From contig CM070585.1 in the NCBI GenBank assembly GCA_036346355.1, positions 2,309,001 to 2,373,000 of the forward strand: 64,000 nt of DNA. Direction: 5' to 3'. The stretch is from Rhipidocladum racemiflorum (lineage: Eukaryota > Streptophyta > Magnoliopsida > Poales > Poaceae). Positions 47,175 through 59,376 of the stretch are shown in pieces. Both the position numbers and the translations under genes were made by a program. Within the stretch, counting starts at the first letter, position 1. Each line of letters starts with the position of its first letter. The notes beneath the pieces are model-generated. The model was not told where the DNA came from and did not search any database. It saw nothing but the letters and a program-made list of their open reading frames with translations.

Positions 47175-49120
47175 ATGGCTTCCTCCCACTACGTTTCGCC
47201 GATGTCGAGGGGCTGGATCCGCTTCGGCGCCCTCGATTTCATCGTCACTACGGCGGGGGAGCTTGTCCTCGTCCCCACTGCCGTCCGGGACCGGACGCCC
47301 TCCGCGAGCCTGGATGCGATTGCTGACGTCCTCAGCAACCTCAGCCTCGAGGCCCCCGCGCAAGCCGCACGGACGGGCCCGTCGCGCGCCGGCATTGCTC
47401 CTGGCGACACCGCCTACGCACTGCGGCGAGTGGCGGAACCACCCTCCACGAGCTCACAACTTCGTGGCCATGGCGATTCTGTGCAGGCTTCCCTCCACGA
47501 CTGTGGCGGATTCCTCCGACCACGGCTCTAGCTCAGGCAAGGAGTGTGCCCCTCGAAGGGCCTACACCGCGAGTGCAATATGACGGTGCGGCGGAGCCAT
47601 CCTCCACCCCGTTACCATTGGGACCCTCCTCCCGCGACAGCCGGCGGGAGGAATCCGGCGGAAGACGACGCGACAAGACTCATAACGCCACGACCTCCAG
47701 CGACAGCCAGCGAGGAGTTAGAAGTCTGAAGGCCGAGCTCGATAAGCTCCAGGCGAACTGAGCGCCGTCGGCCTAGCCCACCACCGACCTCGGCCTTGGC
47801 GCCACAAGTCAGTGCATCGACAATTGGTGAGAAGCGAAGCGGCCTTCCGTTCTTCCCTCACGCCAACGTAACATTGCCGCTGCGGCAATCTTTGCTCCGA
47901 GGCTGCTGAGCCAGCGAACTGAAGCCAAGGCCACCTACCGTAACCTCCGGGGGTAGAGCGTCTTGTCGTTCGGCCACGCCCAAGGTTCTAGCTCCCGTGA
48001 GCAGGCGCCACCGGGCCGCTGAGCCACTCCTCACACAAGTGGCGGAGCCAGCCAAGACGGCCCGCCCCACGAACTCCCCAGGCATCATACACCCGGTGCG
48101 CCATCGCTGGGGACAAGTATGATCTCCGCACCACCCTCGAGGCGCGAAGAAGAGCTACCGACGCGGCACCCTCGCAAGTCGCCGACACGGGCGACGCAAC
48201 CATCCCGACCAGGATTCGGCGGTCTGGGCCCCGCCACGCTGCTCACCGCGCATCCGCAACGCCGACTTCGGTCAGATTCCGGCTCCGACCAACATAGCCA
48301 AGTACACGGGGCTACCAACCCGATGTCCGGTTAGAAGACTACCGCTCGCTGTCGGCTGGGGAGCGACAGACGACTCCTTCGTTATCCAAGACCTCCCCAT
48401 CTATCTTGCGGACTCGGCTCGAGCATGGCTCGAGTACTGCCCGCCAGATACCATCGGCGGTAGGCCGACCTGACGAACCTTTTAGTCGGAAATTTCAGAG
48501 GCACATACAAACGCCCGCAACTCCTGGGACTGAAAAGCTGCAAGCGGCGGCCGGGAAGACCCTCCGGACTACATCCGCCGCTTCTCCCAGAAGGCAATGA
48601 GCTCCCGAGCATCCGCGACGCCGCCGTCGTCGGCGTTCATCTACGGCACCACGTCGCGAGGCTCGTCCACAAGTTGGGGTGTCGCGAAGCCCGGACCACC
48701 AAGGAGCTCCTTGACATCGCCACCAACCACGCCTCCCGAGGAGGCCGTGGGGGCCATCTTCGAAAGGAAGACGGCCCACAAGACAACCGACCTCGGCGGC
48801 GCCCTCCGACCGCCGGACAAAAGAAAGCGGAAGGGGAAGCAGGGCCGCGAAAGGCCGAATGGTCGCCAGCTGACCGACCTGCCAAGCAGCAGGCTCGGCA
48901 GACACCCGACCGATTCGAGAAATTGATGGATAGTCCGTGCCCGAACCACGACGATCCCGTCAAGCACAAGTATCGGGACTGCGAAGTCCTGGCGGTTTCT
49001 CTCGGAAACCCCACGACGTCGCGGGGTAAGGAAGAAGCGCGACCGGCGCCCGACAGCCGGGACAAAGCGATGAGCCAGCCGACGAGTTCCCACAACTCGA
49101 CGGCCGTCTCATGATCTTCG
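47175..49120 (+). pseudogene. Inner Gypsy gag, frameshifted
   Basis: The first ATG frame reads MASSHYVSPMSRGWIRFGAL. The gag core is recognisable in changing frames at about 48400-48760: LADSARAWLEY, an NFRGTYKRP-like stretch, DYIRRFSQK, ELPSIRD, then ELLDIATNHAS. It ends with a DRFEKLMDSPCPNHDDPVK block and HKYRDCE near 48915-48990, a conserved Cys/His-containing tail in this lineage. Structural polyprotein of the retrotransposon particle; broken by several shifts. Confidence 0.75.
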
Positions 49121-49309
49121 GAGGCGGAGTGCTACGCCGACAAGCGGCAGTGGCTTCGCCCACCGAGAGGTCCACACGGCTACCCCCGCCATGCCCACCT
49201 ACTTGAGGTGGTCGGAGTGCCCGATCGCCTTCGACCGGACCGACCACCCCGACCACATCCCGCACCCGGGACGCTATCCGCTGTCGTCGACCCCATCGTG
49301 GGGACGGCG

Positions 49310-49690
49310 CTGACCAAGGTGCTCATGGGCGGCGGCGGCGATCTCAACATCATGTATGTTGAGACCCTGGATGCCCTGGGTCCTCGCTCCGCCCTCCGTA
49401 GAGCAAGGCGCCCTTCCATGGCGTCGTGCCAGGCCAACAGCCCACCCCTCGGGCGGTCGGCCTGCCGTCACCTTTGGGAGCCCGGACAACTTCCGCACCG
49501 AGAGCCTCACTTTCGAGGTTGTGGACTTCCCGGCTCCTACCACGCCATTCGGGACGACCATGCTACGCGAAGTTCATGGCGGTCCCCAATTACACCTACC
49601 TCAAGTGAAGATGCCAGGGCCGCAAGGAGTCATCACCGTGGCCACATCTTTCGGCTTCGCCTACAATCAAGGCGAAGCGGTGGCGGCCTC
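49310..49690 (+). pseudogene. Inner Gypsy aspartic protease
   Basis: DLNIMYVETLDALG, then VTFGSPDNFRTESLTFEVVD, CYAKFMAVPNYTYLK and MPGPQGVITVATSF are the protease domain of Tat-type elements. The motif before LNIMY reads GGGGD instead of the usual DGG(S/A), so the catalytic Asp appears lost. Several small frame changes interrupt it. Confidence 0.75.
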
Positions 49691-49860
49691 GGTCCTAGCT
49701 TGCCGAGCTCGCCCGGCTCGAGAGAAGGCCTCGGATCCGCCCCGACTCCGGCAAGTCGGGGACTAGCTCTTTCAAGTCCGCGGAGGACACGAAGGAGGTC
49801 ATTGTTGATCCCGAGGATCCCGCCAAGAACGTCGCGGATCGGGGCCGCCCTCACCACCAA

Positions 49861-51240
49861 ATAGGAAAGCGCGCTCGTCGACTTCCTCCAAGCAAACCGA
49901 GATGTCTTCGCTTGGAGACCCTCGGACATGCCAGAGTCCCGAAGGAGAGGTCGCCGAGCACTCCTGAACATTCGGCCGATCTGCACCGATCGCCCAGCCG
50001 CCTCACGCCGTTCGACGAGGAGAAGCGGCGGGCTATTGGGGAAGAGATCGCCAAACTTTTGGCGCCGGTTTTGTAAGGGAGGTGCGTCACCCGAGTGGCT
50101 CGCCAATCCCGCCCTTGTAAAGAAAAAGTCGGGGCAATGGAGAATGTGCGTTGACTACACGAGCCTCAACAAGGCCTGTCCGAAAGATCCATTCCCATTG
50201 CCTCGCATCGACGGTCGTGGACTCCACCGCCGGTGTGAGTCCCTTTCCTTTGGATGCCTACTCGGGCTATCACGCATTGCGATGAAGGAGTCCGATCAGC
50301 TCGCGACCTCCTTCATCACCCCGTATGGCTCGTGATCGTTACGCCACGATGCCTTTTGGTCCGAAAACGCAGCGCCACGTACCCGATGTATGCGAGGCAT
50401 GTTTTTCGCACCAAATTGGCCGTAACATCGGGCCTCACGTCGATTTACATCGTTGTCAAAACCAGGAAGGCCGATGACCTCATCACCGACCTGGAGGAGG
50501 CTTTTGCGAACCTCCGACGGTTTCGCATAAAGCTCAACCCCGAGAAGTGCGTCTTCGGGGTCCCCAAGGGCAAGTTGCTGGGATTCATCGTCTCGGCGGC
50601 ATCGGGCCAACCGAGATAAGATCTCCGCTTATCGCAAGGATGGGGCCAATCAACGATCCAAGGGAGTTCAAAGGCTGATGGGATGTCTCGCGGCACTAAG
50701 TCGCTTCGTATCCCGCCTCGGCGAACGAGGGATGCCACTCTACAAGCTGATGAAGAAGTCCGACCATTTTTCCTGGACCAACGAAGCTCAGGAAGCCTTT
50801 AGTCGACTAAAGGTCTTTCTGACCTCACCTCCGGTCCTGGTCGCCCCGGAGCCGCAGGAGCCTTTGCTCCTCTACATCGCCGCCACGACTCAGGTCGTCA
50901 GCGCGGCACTTGTTGTGGAGCGAGCGGAGGAAGGCCGCGTTCTCAAGGTGCAAAGGCCGGTCTACTTCGTCAGCGAGGTGCTCTCCGAAACAAAGGTCCG
51001 ATATCCCCAGATACAGAAGCTACTGTATTCGGTGCTCATCACCAAGAGGAAGCTTGCCCATTACTTCGATCGACACCCCATCTCCGTGGTAACCTCCTCA
51101 CCGCTCGGAGAAGTCGTCCACAACCACGACGCTACCGGAAGGATCGCCAAATGGGCTCTCGAGCTCAACGGCCTCGACATATCGTACGTCCCTCAGGACG
51201 GGCGATCAAGTCCTGTGTCTTGGCGGACTTTGTCGCCGAG
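49861..51240 (+). pseudogene. Inner Gypsy reverse transcriptase and RNase H
   Basis: ALVDFLQANRDVFAW-type start at about 49870; reverse transcriptase core at 50100-50620 (CVDYTSLNKACPKDPFPLPR, MKESDQLATSFITPYGS, KTRKADDLITDLEEAFANLR, RIKLNPEKCVFGVPKGKLLG). The YVDD region near 50435-50455 is disrupted. RNase H follows at 50678-51200 (LLLYIAATTQVVSAALVVER, PVYFVSEVLSETKVRYPQIQ, ATGRIAKWALELNGLDISYV), in an open frame beginning at 50678. Confidence 0.85.
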
Positions 51241-51735
51241 TGGACCGAGGCGCAAGTCCCTGCGGCGGTCGAGGACCCGGAGTACTGGACGATGTACTTC
51301 GATGGGTCTTACACCAAGAACGGGGCCGGCGCGGGGGTCGTCATCATCTCCCCACTCGGCAACAAACTCCGGTACGCCATACGACTACTCTTCGACGCCA
51401 CTAACAATGTCGCCGAGTACGAAGCCCTCGTCAACGGCCTTCGGATCGCCGCCGACCTGGGCGCACGACGGCTCAACGTTCACGGCGACTCCAAGCTGGT
51501 CGTCGACCAAGTGATGAAAGCCACCGAGCCCCGTGACGCTCGGATGGCCGCCTACTGCCTGGAGGTCCGCAAGCTCGAGGAGAAGTTCAAGGGTTTCGAG
51601 CTCCATCATAGCTACCGACGCTATAACGGTGAAGCCGACTCCCTCGCCAACCTCGCCTCCGGAAAGGGGCCGGTTCCCCCTGGGATCTTCGTCTCCGACC
51701 TCGGCCCATCAATCCGGTTGGATCCGAAGTCTTGA
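51240..51735 (+). CDS. Second (plant/archaeal-type) RNase H of the inner Gypsy
   Basis: One open frame reads ADFVAEWTEAQ, then WTMYFDGSYTKNGAGAGVVI, NNVAEYEALVNGLRIAADLG, LNVHGDSKLVVDQVMK and YNGEADSLANLASGKG. The Asp, Glu, Asp, Asp catalytic set (FDGS, EYEA, GDSK, EADS) is intact. An extra RNase H after the ordinary one is diagnostic of Tat-lineage Gypsy elements. It is part of a broken polyprotein, so separate expression is unlikely. Confidence 0.85.
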
Positions 51736-51989
51736 GGGCGCCGCCGACTTCCAAAGGCGGCGGCCCCGATCTTCGGTCAAATGCCCACTACTTTGGGTCG
51801 GACTTGGGCGTCTGAGCATCGAAACCGATCGAGGCGGCCGTTTGTCGATCGATTGACAAAGCGGGTCGCTCCGCCGACACCACCGAGGCTCGGCGCCTCG
51901 CTCGGCGGGCTAAGTCTTTCGCCCCGATCGGCGCCCTCTACAAGAGGAGCCCGTCCGAATCCTTCGGTGCGTTCCGACCGACCAAGGGA

Positions 51990-53042
51990 AGCACCTTCTG
52001 CAGACATCCACGACGGGTGTGCGGGCACCATGCGCGCCGCGATCCCTGGTAGGAAAGGCCTTCCGACAAGGTTTCTCTTGGCCGACCGCCATAGCGGTAT
52101 GCGACTCCAGATTGTCCGCACTGCGAAGGATGCCAATTCTTCGCCAGCAGACGCATCTTCTGCGCAAGCCCTGCAGACGATCCCCATCACATGGCCCTTC
52201 GCGGATTGGGGCTCGACCTGGTCGGACCCTTCGAGAAGGCGCCGGGCTTCACTCACTTGCTTATCGCCGTGAACAAGTTCACAAAGTGGATTGAAGCAAA
52301 GCCATTGGCAAAGATCACATCGGCGCAGCGGCAAGTTTCTTCCGCGACATTGTTCTACCGGTTCGGGTGCCCAACTCCATCATCACCGACAACGGACGCA
52401 GCTTCACGGAAAGGAGTTCCTCGAGTTCTGCGACAACTTCAACATCCGAAGTCGATCGGGCGGCGATGGCACACCTCGAGCCAGCGGACGGCCGAAGCGA
52501 GCCAACGGCTTGATCCTCCAAGGACTCAAGCCGCGAATCTTCAGCCGATCAAGAAATTCGGCGGGACGATGGGCAGCCAGCTACCGCCCGTGCTTTGGAG
52601 TGCGAACCACGCCGACCCTGGTCGGCCAGGTTCACTCCTTTTTCTTGGTGTTCGGGGCGGAGGCTGTCCTCCCGGCCGACCTTGAGTACTGGCGCACCAA
52701 GGGTGCAGAACTACAACAAGCGCCCGGCAATCGAGGAACAAAGCAAGATGGCCTCGGCCGACTCGACGGCTCGAGACGTCGCGGTCTTACGATCGGCAAA
52801 ATATCGCGGCGCCGCTGCGTCGCTACCACGGCCGACGGGTCGCATTGCTCGTTGAAGTCGGCGACTTAGTGCTTTGCGCCAAGTCCATCCAGAAGGACAG
52901 GCACAAGCTCTCCCCGCCTTGGGAGGGCCCTTTCACCATCACGGAAGTCCTTCGACCCGGCACTTTCCGCCTCAAGGACACCGAAGGGAATCTCGTGACA
53001 AACGCCTGGAACATAGAGAAGCTGAGAAGGTTCTATCCATAG
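51990..53042 (+). pseudogene. Inner Gypsy integrase, frameshifted, end of pol
   Basis: Recognisable blocks are AQALQTIPITWPFA-like, GLGLDLVGPFEKAPGFTHLL, IAVNKFTKWIEAKPLAKIT, a TDNG-like region in another frame near 52390, KEFLEFCDNFNIR, ANGLILQGLKPRIF, FLVFGAEAVLPADLEY and VALLRSAKYR. The C-terminal chromo-like segment (RHKLSPPWEGPFTITEVLRP, LVTNAWNIEKLRRFYP-stop) ends at 53042. Confidence 0.85.
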
Positions 53043-53144
53043 TCGGCCTCTCTCTTCTTTTTGTACCACGCAAAAAACACTTGAGCAAAGCGAAGCCGCA
53101 ACTCTCGAACAACCAAGTGCTTTCCCTCTTTCTTCCAACTTTTT

Positions 53145-54420
53145 GCCTGCCGCAAGTACCGCGACCTACGCCCCGAAAGCGAAGGTCCCGAAGCAGTACT
53201 CTGCGCATTGCAAAAACCGCTGACACAAGAACAACCAACCTACGGTTGGAAGGGTCATCTCGGCGGCAAAAAACGCAAGAAATTCCACCTCCAACCTACG
53301 CTGGATCCGCTGCGATCCCAAAAGACTACAGATATGGGCGAATCATAAGCGCAAAAAAGTCCTCAAAGAAGAAGGAAGAAACGGGAAGCGAAGCAACACT
53401 TTATTCATTCACAGAAGGAACACCGGCCCGACCCAAAAAAGGAACCACTCGCCAAGGTCCCTTTACTCGGCAAAGGCACGATACTCCTCCTGGTGTGCGC
53501 CCGATAGCCAAGCCGAAGCCAGCGTGGCGTCGCTCGATCCGCCCGGATCAGCGGCGCCCTCACCTCCCACACGGGGAATGCCCGCGACGAGGATCTTGAC
53601 TCGCCACAAGATCCCCACGCACGGCCGGCCTCGACCTCCGCCACCACCGCGGCCGAGGCTTGTTCGTCGCCCACCTCCTCTCGAAGTTGTGTGTAGCGGT
53701 CCGCCATATAGCGCCGGCAACTTCGTTTAGCGGCAGCCTTGGCGAAATAACGAGCACCTTGGCGCCTCTCCTTTTATAACATGGCGCTGAAAGGCAAACG
53801 CCCCAAGTCGCCAAAGCGATCACGAGAGGAAGCGAAGGCAGCGCCTTGGAGTCACGCGACGGCGAGACAGCGCCAGCGCCCGGCTCGAAAATCAAACACG
53901 GTCCTCAAGCGAGTTAATCCACCCTTATCCCCGAAAGCATAAAGTTCCTTTTCGAAAGAATCGCCACGAACTCAAGCGGCGCGTGGCGACTGCACCCTCA
54001 GTCCCCACGCACCACTCGGGGGCTGCATGACCTCAGGGGTCGGCGACCTAAATCGATAACCGGTTACCACTCCGACCGAGCTCCCCTCTTAAGTAACCTC
54101 CTCAAAACCAAAATGCTACGGCCCACGCCCCCGCGGCTACGGTCCCGAAGTAGCACTCTGTGCAAAAAGGAGGCTACCTGAGCGAAGGGCCGAGCGACGG
54201 TCGGACGGAGCCTTTCGATATAGGTTGACGAATGCTACAACCTATGCCCCAGCGGCCCAACCCGACCATCATTTAAAAACGCGCGGGTCGCTAACCTAAG
54301 CCGCACCCCGACCGACCGAGCTATCTACCTCGTGGCTATTTCCCTCGGCTCAAAGTGCTACGGCCTACGCCCCCGCGGCTACGGCTTCGAAGTAGCACTC
54401 TGCGGAGGGAAACAAGCCCT
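53145..54420 (+). repeat. Diverged tandem blocks after pol
   Basis: The phrase GCTACGGCCCACGCCCCCGC with the following GAAGTAGCACTCTG occurs at about 54115 and, nearly unchanged, at about 54355. A weaker form (GCTACAACCTATGCCCCAGC) stands between them at about 54232, giving a period of about 120 bp. A related phrase occurs near 53160-53205. No coding role is seen. Confidence 0.65.
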
Positions 54421-54764
54421 CCGAGCAAGAAACACTATGAGCGGTCGGAGCACCCCCACTTAGGTTAAATTTCAAACCCGCCAAGCTTCGCGAAGGAGGT
54501 GGTCCGACCCCGACACCTCCTTCACCAAGCAATCGCTCGAGGCAGCTCGCCCTCCCCCGTGTCCTCTTCGCATGAACTTGGTGCAACGCCTACGCTCTCA
54601 GGGCACCCCTGTGGACCCCCGTAGCTACGGTTGAAAAATTGCCCAAATTCATAAAAGAAACACGGGGTAGACGGGCAGAGTAACTTAAAACAGCCCGGCG
54701 TCGAGCTCGACTAGGGCAGTCATGTTCATTACATACATTGCCAAAAAGACAAACAGAAGGAAAA

Positions 54765-57700
54765 CTAATCTTCCTCCCCCTTCCGACGGAGAATTTCGCG
54801 CGGCGAGATTCGGCCGGCAATCTCTTGGGCGCACGGATCGACCCGGGCCATGAACGCGTCGACCTCTTCGTCGCTTCGGTCAGCAGCGACGCCGCTCCCG
54901 ACCGCCTCAAGGTCGACGCCGTCGTAATAAGAGACGGTGTTGACCAGGGCCGAAGAAGCGCCAAGCACCGCCGCTTCCCGCACCGACGCCTCGACGCCTT
55001 TCGAGGATCCACCCAAGCATGGCGGGGATGGCGCTGGGGCGAGTAAGCCCGAACGACGGTCGCGTGGCGGCCCGACGCCACGTGGAGGACCGTCGGTGGC
55101 GTCGTATCGGCCGCATCCCTCTCCGCCACCGTTTGTTCAAAAGGGCGAGTCGCGTGACTCGACCGCGCGTCTCGTGCCTCCACCGCCCGCCCTTCGCGAC
55201 TCGGTAGCGTCGGTAAGGCTTTCGCAGATCTGCGAGGGGCTAACAACTTGTTCGAGGGCGCTCGCCGTGGTGACTCCGGAAGAACGAACTACTCACCGGC
55301 CACGGAAGCCTCCTTGGCGCGAAGTTCCTCCTCGACCTTGGCACGCGCTTCGGTCGGCCGTAGCACGATCGGCAAGCTCCTTCATAAATCGTCACGAGCT
55401 CCCCGGCGAGATCCGCTCAGCCTTGGCTGGTCGGCCTCCCTGCGAACCGACTCGCATTCCTCCCGATAGAGGGCGGCCTCCGCCCGGGCGGATGCTGCCG
55501 CACTGTCTGCAGAAGTCTTAGCCGCTTCAGCATCCGCCAGGGACGACCTGGCCCTCTCTCCCTCGGTGGCCAACGACTCCGCACGTCGCTGAGCCTCCCG
55601 CAAGGCTTCGGCGACCTCTCCCAGCCGCTGACCCGCCGAGGCAGCCCTTCCTTGCTCAGCGGCAAGCGCCCTCCGAGCGTCGAGCAGCTCTTTCCCTACG
55701 GCACTCCCCCGGCTGTGCAAGTGCCGGAGGAACATTGACTTGTCCACCGCTCGGGATGTCAAGCGCTACAAGTACCCGCCCGGTCAGTCTCCATTTCCCG
55801 GTCAAGAAGATGCACAAGAAAAATCCCCGTCAAACTTACCAGTCTGGCCGAGCGGGACTCCTGAGCAATGGACTTCCTCGCCTTGGACGCGGCGTCAACA
55901 ACAAGGGTAAGGTCGGCGTGGATCCTTCCCATCTCCTCCTCCAGAGCGTCCCAATCCGCGCGTTCTGCGTCGTCGTCAAGAACGAACGCGGGACCCCGGC
56001 CAGGTCAGGGCCGGGCCAAGTCAGCGCGGTGATCGCGGCGATCGCTTCGACTTGATTTCCCGCCCGAACTCCTGTGGCGGCGGCCGCGCCCATCGGCGAC
56101 ACTCGGACCGCCATGGCGGCGGCCCGGCGGCGGGGTGGTAGATCTCGTCCGCCGGCGTTGCAACGCGCGAATCCAGTGCTTCCGGCGGCGAGGCTCGCGC
56201 GACCTCCACGGTCGGCGGCAGACGGGAAGCAGGCGGCGAGCTCCGCCGGCCTCAGTCGTCGGCAACGCAGGCGGAAGCACGGCCGACGGAGCTTCTGCCG
56301 CCTTGATGCATCCGGCGGCCGCCCAGATCGTCCCCTCTGGCGGCGTCCCTCGACGGGCCCTACCGCGAGGCGCATCCGAACGATCCCGCTCCCGACAACC
56401 ACCGCCGCCCCCAGACGGGGCCGGAGAGGCGGTTCCTCACCGCCGGTAGGGCTCGGCGCCCTCCAGCGCCGGTGAGGCCCTGCACGGCTGGTCGGTCAGA
56501 ATTGCGAAGAAGTCAAGACAGAGGAATTGCGTAAGTCACTCACCGGGAGGAGCGAACAACCGGCACCTGACGTGCCCTCTTTGCCGGACCCCCGCGAGGA
56601 GGCGACAGGGACCCGCGCTTTCGCAGGATAAACCCTGCGCCCGCGGTCTCTTCGGAGGAACGCGATGCGCCGCTGACCCCGCGATCGGGACCCGCGTCAC
56701 GGCCGCGAATCGCCTCCGGCGACTTCCTCTCCTCGCTCGGCAACGACTCGTCACCCCCACTCGAGGTCTCTTGAGGTCTCCTCCGAGACCTCCTCGCCAC
56801 GCCGCTGCCCGGTCCGCGCTGCTCCTCTTCCGTCTTGGTGGCCTCTTTTTCCGCTAGCAGGCGGCGTCCCCGCTTCTCCTTTTCGAGGCGCGGCGCCCTC
56901 AACTCCTTTTCCCCGGCAGCAAGGGGCGGAGATCGATCCACCGAGCCTGCGGAGCACGCTCGGGTAAGGAGGCGAAGGAAGCGAGCAAAGCAAAAGCGAA
57001 GCGAGCCGTCAGGCGTACCAGGTTCTGCGGATTACTGCGCCGAACGGCGCAGCGCCTCGCCCGTGGTTCGGTGTCTCCGCGATGGAGATCGCGACACGCG
57101 CGAGATCTCCGATGGAGGGAGCTCGCTCCGACGACCTTGCAGTCGGTCGGCCCGGTGTACTCAAACATGGGGCGTAATCGACCCTTGAGGGGTTGGATCG
57201 CCTCTCCATGAACGTCTTGAGGACCACCTTGCCTGTCGAGGCCCCGCCGCTTCAGTCCGCAAGCTTTTCAAGGATCGCGTCCACCTTCTTCCGGTCCTTC
57301 GTGTCAGACCCCAGCAACAGGGATGCGGCGTTGGTAAATTCCCACCGAAGGGAGGGGCACCTTTGTTGTCGAGGTTCCGGACATAGAACCACTCGCTATG
57401 CCACCCCGGTTAGACGTCGGCAGCCTCAAATCGACGTAGAACGGTTTATGTGGTTGCGCAGCTTGAATCATCGAGCCCCGAGGAGGCCGGCGGTGTCCGT
57501 GGCGGCCTCGCGAAGAAGAAGTGGCGCCAGAGCCCAAAATGGGGTTCAATCCCGAAAGGCCTCACACAGCGTCATGAAGACCGCAATGTGAAGGACTCCA
57601 TTCGGGTTCAGTGATGAACCTCTCCCCCGTAATAGTGCAGCAACCCCCGGACGAACGGGTGGAGCGGAAGTCCGAAGCCCCGTTCGTAGAAGAACGCCAG

Positions 57701-57982
57701 CGAGACTATCTCGCCGTCCTCAAGTTCGGGGACCTCGGTCCCCGCCGGCGGAACTCGCCAGCCGGACTCGGGCCGCGGAGGAAGGAACTCCTTCCTCTCC
57801 AGACCGAGATAGCGACCCGCCGCGGCCGAGTGCGGGGTCAGCGACATCTCCAAATGCGCGAAGGAAAGCAGGGAACGACGCGACGAAGCAGGAAGCTCCT
57901 CTTCTTCCCTCGTTTTCTTTCTTCCCTTTTCCTTCTTTTTTGCAGAGCGCGCGAACAGAGAGCTTGGCGCCCACCACGCCAC
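54765..57982 (-). pseudogene. Antisense ORF with Transposase_28-like start and coiled-coil tail
   Basis: Read on the minus strand. The start region (57982-57608) includes VPELEDGEIVSLAFFYERGF and GLPLHPFVRGLLHYYG, the signature of the 'putative gypsy-type transposon' domain (PF04195). Further blocks lie at about 57430-57310 in shifted frames (W-S-WFYVRN-like, then VGIYQRRIPVAGV). A highly charged Ala/Glu/Arg coiled coil follows at 55762-55420 (ARRALAAEQGRAASAGQRLG, EVAEALREAQRRAESLATEG). The end is YYDGVDLEAVGSGVAADRSD to RISPREILRRKGEED-stop at 54765. Grande-like Tat elements carry such an antisense gene; its function is unknown. It is broken here by small indels. Confidence 0.75.
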
Positions 57983-58740
57983 CCACTCCTTCCTTTATAG
58001 GCGCCAAAGGCGAAACAGACGCCTCGCGCCGAATCGACGCCTCCTCACGCAAATCAACGCGATGCGAAACCGTCACTTTGCCGCCGCCCGTTGCCCCGTA
58101 ACGTGCCGCGATCCATTTAAATCCCATCGCGCATTAATCGCTTCGACAGATGGCCGCCTCGCGCCGCGCCGCACAAAGACATCGCGGCGTCGCCGATTCA
58201 CGATGGGCTAGGCGCCCGCGCCGAAAGGTATGCAAGCGGCCCATTGGCCGCCGGCCTCGGGAGAGCAAGCGCCTATAGGCTCGCACCGAGGCCCGACCGC
58301 GGCCGTTGGGTTACGAAGGCCGAATCCAGCCGGAACAAGCCGCCCCAAAGACGTAAAAAGAGCGGCGAGTCGCGGTGAGCCCCCGAGGGCCTCCAGCTTG
58401 GTTCGGCGGACGACCCAATCAACGTGACTTCGCGTCGAGACCATACCTCACACTCTCCCGCGAACTCATCGATGAGTAAGCGGCGGTAGCGCTCGGATCG
58501 GCCAGACGACCGGCGATCAGGCACGGATCGAGTAAGGAAAGGTTTTTATGGAACGCCCCGGTAGTCGGACGCCCACGCCGAGCTACGCCCGCTTGAAACG
58601 AACCCCTCAAGGGGATCGCCAAGGTTCCACTCGGATTACCCGATAGTAGCTCGCCGCGAGCACGGCGTTCAAACCGACGGCGAAGGTAAGCGCGTCGCTC
58701 ACGACTCACGAGCACCCACGCACACCGTGGCCTGCGGTCC

Positions 58741-59370
58741 GGCCGTAAATCCGACCGGCTCTCCGACCCACTCGGGGCTACACCCACCGGTGCGCTCGCG
58801 CACCGGGCTCTTTAGGCGGGCTTGACCGACAAGCGGCGGCCCGACCAAAGGCGTCGCCGACCTCGGGGTCCGCGGCCACTTTTCGGCCAGGTAAACCCCG
58901 ACCGCTCCACTGACCGCTCGGGGCTGAGACTACACCCAGGTGCGCTCGCGCAAGACTCTTTCTAAGTGGCGCGACTCCCAGCGATCGCGCCAACCTAAAC
59001 GCCACCGACCTCCGGTCGGCGACTACCATGGCCGGGCTAAACCCCGACCGGCTCTCCGACCCACTCGGGGCTCTGGCTACACCAGTGCGCTCGCTTGCCC
59101 GGGCTCTTTAAGCGAGCTTGACCGACAAGCGGCCCGACCAAAGGCGTCGCCGACCTCGGTCCGCGCTTTCGGCCAGGTAAACCCCGACGGCTCCACGACC
59201 GCTCGGGGGCTCGGGGGCTACACCCACCGGGTGCGCTCGCGCGCACCCGGGCTCTTTTCTAGGCTGGCACGGCTCCCAGGCAGCCACGACGACCTAGCAT
59301 CACCGACCTCCGGGCCGACAGTTCTGCGCCGAGTTAAACCCCGGCGGCTCTCCGACCCGCTCGGGGCTCG
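58741..59370 (+). repeat. Tandem repeat, four to five ~147-bp units in A-B-A-B order
   Basis: CTCGGGGCT followed by a CTACACCCACCGG-type phrase recurs at about 58771, 58918, 59064, 59212 and 59360. Units 1 and 3 contain TTGACCGACAAGCGGC and CCAAAGGCGTCGCCGACC. Units 2 and 4 contain a CGACTCCCAGCGAT or CGGCTCCCAGGCAGCC variant. This makes a roughly 293-bp higher-order dimer. It ends at the 3' LTR. Confidence 0.85.
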
Positions 59371-59376
59371 AGCTCT

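Noticed and set aside
58741..59370. Regular repeats considered as a CRISPR array
   Set aside because: Units are ~147 bp without short unique spacers, lie in a plant retrotransposon and are ordinary tandem repeats.
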